Below are positions 8,543-10,906 of a stretch of DNA of 10,906 nt, piece after piece. The stretch covers positions 1 to 10,906 of the forward strand of contig CAZWVK010000087.1 of assembly GCA_964636785.1 (NCBI GenBank), given 5' to 3'. The stretch is from UBA6776 sp964636785. GTDB taxonomy: Bacteria; Bdellovibrionota; Bdellovibrionia; Bdellovibrionales; UBA1609. Within the stretch, counting starts at the first letter, position 1. Every line of letters starts with the position of its first letter. Below the pieces are notes generated by a model that had not been told where the DNA came from, searched no databases, and saw only the letters and a program-made list of their open reading frames with translations. The position numbers and the translations under genes were made by a program.

Positions 8543-8563
8543 GTTCCAATGTGGAACTTTATA
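8543..8563 (-). promoter_or_regulatory. Perfect inverted repeat next to a -10-like TATAAA, candidate operator/promoter of the leftward operon
   Basis: GTTCCA (8543-8548) and TGGAAC (8552-8557) form a perfect 6-bp inverted repeat around ATG. Directly next to it, TTTATA at 8558-8563 reads TATAAA on the minus strand. Read leftward, the order is -10-like box, then the repeat over the expected start of transcription, about 80 nt before the outer-membrane protein start. That is a classic repressor position. No good -35 is found 17 nt upstream (AAAGCC), so the promoter would be weak or activator-dependent. Confidence 0.35.
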
Positions 8564-8743
8564 AGGGTGCGGAAATGATTGGCTTTTAGCGATTCTGGAA
8601 GGCTTTTCAAGGGCTTAAAGTGCCAATTTTGAGCCTTTGGCAGCGCTTTGAAGCCCCCATCGGGTGTGAAAATTTACGACAAGCCTGTAATCTTTTCTGG
8701 TTTTTTGACACTCAAAATCAAGATTTCTTTCCTGTGCAGTGGG

Positions 8744-8760
8744 ATTGACAGAACGTCAAT
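8744..8760 (+). promoter_or_regulatory. Perfect inverted repeat ATTGAC-N5-GTCAAT, candidate operator of the reductase-like gene
   Basis: ATTGAC (8744-8749) and GTCAAT (8755-8760) are a perfect 6-bp inverted repeat with a 5-nt spacer, centred about 52 nt upstream of the ATG at 8804. It contains a consensus -35 hexamer TTGACA (8745-8750). A dimeric regulator bound here would overlap the -35 region. The -10 is unclear: TATTAA at 8778-8783 lies 27 nt from that hexamer, too far for normal spacing. Confidence 0.35.
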
Positions 8761-8803
8761 ATTTCCAAAAAGTGGTGTATTAACTTTAGTTTAAGGGGAA
8801 AAA

Positions 8804-10108
8804 ATGACGGAATTTGCACCCATCCGAAATTGGCCTAAAAAAGTTTCCTACAACAAGGGGGATTACCTTGTTGTCTTTGGTGAGGTCTTCCAAAGGGGCT
8901 ATGTGAATGGATTGATTGATGAGGCCTTAAAGCATGGAATGAATGTGATCTACTCCACAGTTGGGCGCAGAGATGCCGAAGGACAATTAAGACCTCTTAC
9001 TCAAGAAGAGATCAAAGAAAAGGAACAATCACCGATCATCAATATTCCACTTGAAGCTGGATTTGATCTTTCACCCTCTTCATCCGGCAAAACTCCAGTC
9101 GATCAGCTTCAAGGATTGAAAATGTCTCAATGGCAAGAGGCTGAACTCGATTGGGCGCAAGTTTCAGAGAGTGAAGAAGCAGGAAGAAATTCATTTCGTG
9201 ATCGAGTCAAAACCTATTTCAATGAACTTGAAAAAATAATTCCGGATGGAGCCAATGTTTTATTTGTGCACACCATGGCCGGCGGCGTTCCTCGTGCAAA
9301 GATCATTCTTCCGGTGATGAACCGGGTTTTCAAAGGTCATGGCGAGCGCTTTGCTTCAAGTGAAGAGTTTTGGAAATCCACTTTGGGTCAGTTTTGTGAT
9401 CGAAGTTTTATGGAGGTCACAGCGCAGACTTTTCATCATCTGATTGATTTATCAAAACCCCTTCGAGAAAAACTGGAAGCCAGTGGCTCGACGGTTTCCT
9501 ATGTGGCTTTTGGTTATCATGGAAATGAAATTTTGATCAATGGTGAGTACCGTTGGCAATCCTATGCACCCTACTTGCAGGGTTTTGCAAAATTGGAATT
9601 GGAGCAAATTGCTCAGCGGGCGTGGGATGATGGCATTTCAGCTTGTGTCTTCAATGCACCTGAAATTCTGACGAACTCAAGTTCTATTTTTCTGGGCGTT
9701 GAAGTCGCTCTTTACCCTCTGATTGCCGCCATTCAAAAAGAAGGTGGAGATCATCCCAAAGCTCAAGAGCTGATCAAACACTGCGAGAGTCTAATTGATC
9801 CAAAAGTGAAATTTGATGACCTTATGAAAATCACAGATGACTATTTCTCAAGTGATCTGATTCAAAAAGAATGGTCTAAATTTGAAGAATGGCCGCAACA
9901 CAATGGCCCAGTTCAAATGGAAAAAATGCGAAACACCTCGGATCAGATTCTAAATCTTCACCTGGATCAAAAACATCTCATGACTCAAGAGCTCAGTGAG
10001 ATTGTTTTCAACTCCTGTGGAAAAATTATGTTAAGGGAAGGTTTTCAGCCCGAAAGAGCTGTATGGTGGATTGGCCATGACGCTTGTGCAAAGGAGTTTC
10101 TGAGCTGA
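8804..10108 (+). CDS. SDR-superfamily-like oxidoreductase, possibly an atypical enoyl-ACP reductase
   Basis: The 434-residue protein follows a short-chain dehydrogenase layout. YLVVFGEVFQRGYVNGLIDEA (21-41, beta1-turn-alpha1 of a Rossmann fold) runs into MNVIYSTVGRRD (46-57). NVLFVHTMAGG (151-161) sits where SDRs have the NNAG strand. SYVAFG (232-237) leads to Y254, Y257 and GFAKLELE (260-267), matching SY...Y...GLAKxxLE of FabI, then SACVFNAPEILTN (279-291) as the post-catalytic strand. K263 would be the catalytic Lys; spacing is Y254-x8-K or Y257-x5-K, unlike the x6 of FabI. The glycine turn is poor (GEVFQRG), so cofactor binding is uncertain. I recall an annotation 'enoyl ACP reductase FabMG family' for proteins like this; that is memory, not a search. 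Such an enzyme would reduce trans-2-enoyl-ACP in fatty-acid elongation. AGGGG (8794-8798) sits 5 nt before the ATG. Its stop touches the stop of the convergent lipoprotein gene. Confidence 0.62.
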   Translation: MTEFAPIRNWPKKVSYNKGDYLVVFGEVFQRGYVNGLIDEALKHGMNVIYSTVGRRDAEGQLRPLTQEEIKEKEQSPIINIPLEAGFDLSPSSSGKTPVDQLQGLKMSQWQEAELDWAQVSESEEAGRNSFRDRVKTYFNELEKIIPDGANVLFVHTMAGGVPRAKIILPVMNRVFKGHGERFASSEEFWKSTLGQFCDRSFMEVTAQTFHHLIDLSKPLREKLEASGSTVSYVAFGYHGNEILINGEYRWQSYAPYLQGFAKLELEQIAQRAWDDGISACVFNAPEILTNSSSIFLGVEVALYPLIAAIQKEGGDHPKAQELIKHCESLIDPKVKFDDLMKITDDYFSSDLIQKEWSKFEEWPQHNGPVQMEKMRNTSDQILNLHLDQKHLMTQELSEIVFNSCGKIMLREGFQPERAVWWIGHDACAKEFLS

Positions 10109-10354
10109 TTAAAAAGTGCCTGGAGGAGGCAGCGACGGTCCTTGCATCGCTGCGAGCGGAGGCGGCGGCAATTTCTTCGAATCTCCGCTCTCAATAGCTG
10201 GGTGAGGAGGCGGAGGAATAATCATTTCTTTGTTTAACGACAATATCTCTGTTTCAGCCTCAAATAAGTGAACTGACGAACTCGCGCATCCCAAACAGAT
10301 CGAAAAAATGAATAAAGAAAGCATGGCAATTTTAATAGAATTAGATGGTTTCAC
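10109..10354 (-). CDS. Small proline-rich lipoprotein
   Basis: The 81-residue product starts at a GTG (10354), chosen because AAGGAG lies exactly 6 nt upstream; a TTG at 10390 and an ATG at 10372 are also in frame but lack such a site. K2 and K8 precede a hydrophobic core (IAMLSLFIFSIC), and Cys23 in CLGCASSS is the likely lipidated residue, though -3 is Cys and not the usual Leu. Ala at +2 favours the outer membrane. The mature part is about 59 residues, unstructured-looking, with three proline clusters: PPPPHP, LPPPPLA and LPPPG. Such runs may need EF-P for translation and suit a flexible spacer or a partner for peptidoglycan or other proteins. No family recognised. It ends flush against the reductase-like gene on the other strand and carries its own terminator in its last codons. 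Confidence 0.72.
   Translation of the reverse strand: MKPSNSIKIAMLSLFIFSICLGCASSSVHLFEAETEILSLNKEMIIPPPPHPAIESGDSKKLPPPPLAAMQGPSLPPPGTF
10111..10131 (-). terminator. Rho-independent terminator embedded in the end of the small lipoprotein gene
   Basis: Read on the minus strand, TGCCT (10131-10127) pairs with AGGCA (10121-10117) around a CCTCC loop, followed by C and five T's (10115-10111). The stem is short (5 bp) but GC-rich and perfect. It overlaps the codons for the final Pro-Pro-Pro-Gly-Thr-Phe, so the proline codons double as the stem-loop. No U-run follows on the plus strand, so it should not stop the reductase-like transcript. Confidence 0.55.
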
Positions 10355-10360
10355 GATGCA

Positions 10361-10366
10361 CTCCTT
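10361..10366 (-). promoter_or_regulatory. Ribosome binding site AAGGAG that fixes the GTG start
   Basis: CTCCTT on the plus strand is AAGGAG on the minus strand, with 6 nt (TGCATC) to the GTG at 10354. It is the strongest Shine-Dalgarno sequence in the right block and decides the start of the small lipoprotein in favour of a non-ATG codon. Confidence 0.75.
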
Positions 10367-10524
10367 TTTCATAATCAGATAGAAGTGCAAGGCTCATTCC
10401 TGTTTCATTTTGAGACAAACTGCATAGAAATAAAATTAAACAGCACCTGACGGCGAAATCACCATCACCTGTTGCGATCAACTCATAATCACTGTCGAAT
10501 CTGTAAGCATAATGATTTTTAAAG

Positions 10525-10815
10525 TTAAGACTGGGACTGGAACGCCTGGTAAACGATCCAGGCGACGCTTAAAACACTTAAGAAGCCAACAATCAGCGCT
10601 TCTCTGAAGGCGCTCCCATGCACTGATAGAGACGGTCTTACGGCCGTCACTAGGAACGGAAGCATAAGCGCCATGGTTGAAAGTGGCGATGCATTTGTAA
10701 ATAAAGCGCCGGCTGAAAGAAGCAAAAGAGGCAAAGCCACTAAAAATCCTGCTGCGGCCCTATAAGACATCCGCCATTTAAGAACCAATCCCAAAGCCAC
10801 CAAGATCCCGCACAA
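10525..10815 (-). CDS. Small multi-spanning membrane protein, family not recognised
   Basis: Up to 96 residues, mostly hydrophobic, with membrane segments at about 21-40 (FLVALPLLLLSAGALF core), 45-59 and 72-91, and a shorter one at 3-13. Arg/Lys residues (K13, R15, R19) suggest a cytoplasmic loop. The 5' limit is a TTG at 10815 with no clear Shine-Dalgarno sequence; TTG at 10803, GTG at 10800 or ATG at 10770 (MSYRAAAG) are alternatives, the last losing the first short segment. An in-frame TAA lies 6 nt upstream of the TTG, and the same frame continues beyond it as another membrane-protein end. This could be the second gene of a tight operon, or the 3' half of one gene broken by a nonsense codon. 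Function unknown. Confidence 0.55.
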   Translation of the reverse strand: MCGILVALGLVLKWRMSYRAAAGFLVALPLLLLSAGALFTNASPLSTMALMLPFLVTAVRPSLSVHGSAFREALIVGFLSVLSVAWIVYQAFQSQS

Positions 10816-10821
10816 GGTCGC

Positions 10822-10906
10822 TTAGAATACAAAAAACTGACTCTTTATAGCTCTACTTTTAAATAGAAAATAAAGACCAGCTGCTCCCCATGCCACACTG
10901 GCTGCA
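10822..10906 (-). CDS. C-terminal end of a membrane protein, cut by the right window edge
   Basis: On the minus strand a frame open from the window edge encodes 27 residues before a TAA at 10824-10822. A small-residue/hydrophobic segment (AASVAWGAAGLYFLF) is followed by a basic tail (KSRAIKSQFFVF), the pattern of a last transmembrane helix with positive-inside ending. The start is outside the window. It is in the same frame as the downstream small membrane protein, only 6 nt away, so they are co-transcribed or were once one gene. Too short for a family call. Confidence 0.45.
   Translation of the reverse strand, partial: AASVAWGAAGLYFLFKSRAIKSQFFVF

Larger units (their letters stand above)
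8466..8803. other. Divergent intergenic control region, no gene seen
   Basis: About 340 nt separate the outer-membrane protein gene (leftward) from the reductase-like gene (rightward), with no convincing reading frame. The region contains two operator-like inverted repeats (8543-8557 and 8744-8760, listed separately). It also holds two TTGACA hexamers (8705-8710, 8745-8750), neither with a good -10 at 16-18 nt, and a possible -10-like TATTAA at 8778-8783. GGCTT occurs at 8581, 8601 and 8612, and TGCCAA/TTGGCA (8621-8626/8637-8642) form a short inverted repeat around a 10-nt loop. Promoters for both directions must lie here, but I cannot place either with confidence. Confidence 0.6.

Noticed and set aside
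8705..8710. Consensus TTGACA as a -35 for the reductase-like gene
   Set aside because: At 16-18 nt downstream there is no -10-like hexamer (TTTCCT and neighbours), and it lies about 95 nt from the start codon.
10543..10564. Perfect 7-bp inverted repeat CGCCTGG-N8-CCAGGCG as a terminator of the small membrane protein gene
   Set aside because: It is inside the coding end and no T-run follows on the minus strand; a chance or weak mRNA hairpin.
10341..10568. A 75-codon open frame on the minus strand upstream of and overlapping the small lipoprotein start, with protein-like stretches (RFDSDYELIATGDGDFAV and ALLSDYEKGVHRETI)
   Set aside because: No ATG, GTG or TTG with a ribosome site occurs early in the frame, it overlaps the end of the small membrane protein gene, and the middle is odd (CCLILFLC). 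It could be a gene remnant, but chance is as likely.

Overview
The window (about 10.9 kb, moderate GC) comes from a Gram-negative bacterium. It encodes a Kdo transferase for lipid A/LPS core synthesis, two lipoproteins with signal-peptidase-II type signals, and a beta-barrel-like outer-membrane protein ending in Phe. A member of Bdellovibrionota or a related deltaproteobacterial-type lineage is my best guess. That rests on general resemblance (large orphan lipoproteins, an atypical SDR-like reductase) and not on any marker gene, so treat it as a hypothesis. I see no tRNA, rRNA, CRISPR array, insertion sequence or phage gene.

Left block (1-2629, + strand): the 3' end of an unrecognised gene, then a cation diffusion facilitator with a histidine-rich N-terminus, then a divergent waaA/kdtA-type Kdo transferase. 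The second and third genes are 2 nt apart and the first two are about 30 nt apart, so this looks like one transcription unit. It meets the next block tail to tail, and a hairpin lies at the junction.

Central block (2645-8465, - strand): an outer-membrane beta-barrel-like protein (394 aa), then a 1550-residue lipoprotein. Their reading frames overlap by 17 nt, which implies coupled translation and probably a shared envelope function. The lipoprotein has two copies of a Cys/Trp-marked module, a charged coiled coil and a C-terminal glycine zipper. I recognise neither family. This pair is the best candidate here for an undescribed system.

Divergent control region (8466-8803): about 340 nt without a gene. 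It holds two perfect inverted repeats of operator type, one on each side, and short GGCTT direct repeats.

Right block: a 434-aa protein on + (8804-10108) with a disguised short-chain dehydrogenase/enoyl-ACP-reductase layout. It abuts, with no spacer, the stop codon of a small proline-rich lipoprotein on -, whose own terminator lies inside its last codons. Further right on - are a small multi-spanning membrane protein and, separated from it by one in-frame stop, the C-terminal end of another membrane protein cut by the window edge.

Most of the window serves the cell envelope: metal efflux, LPS inner core, an outer-membrane barrel with its partner lipoprotein, probable fatty-acid metabolism and a small lipoprotein.
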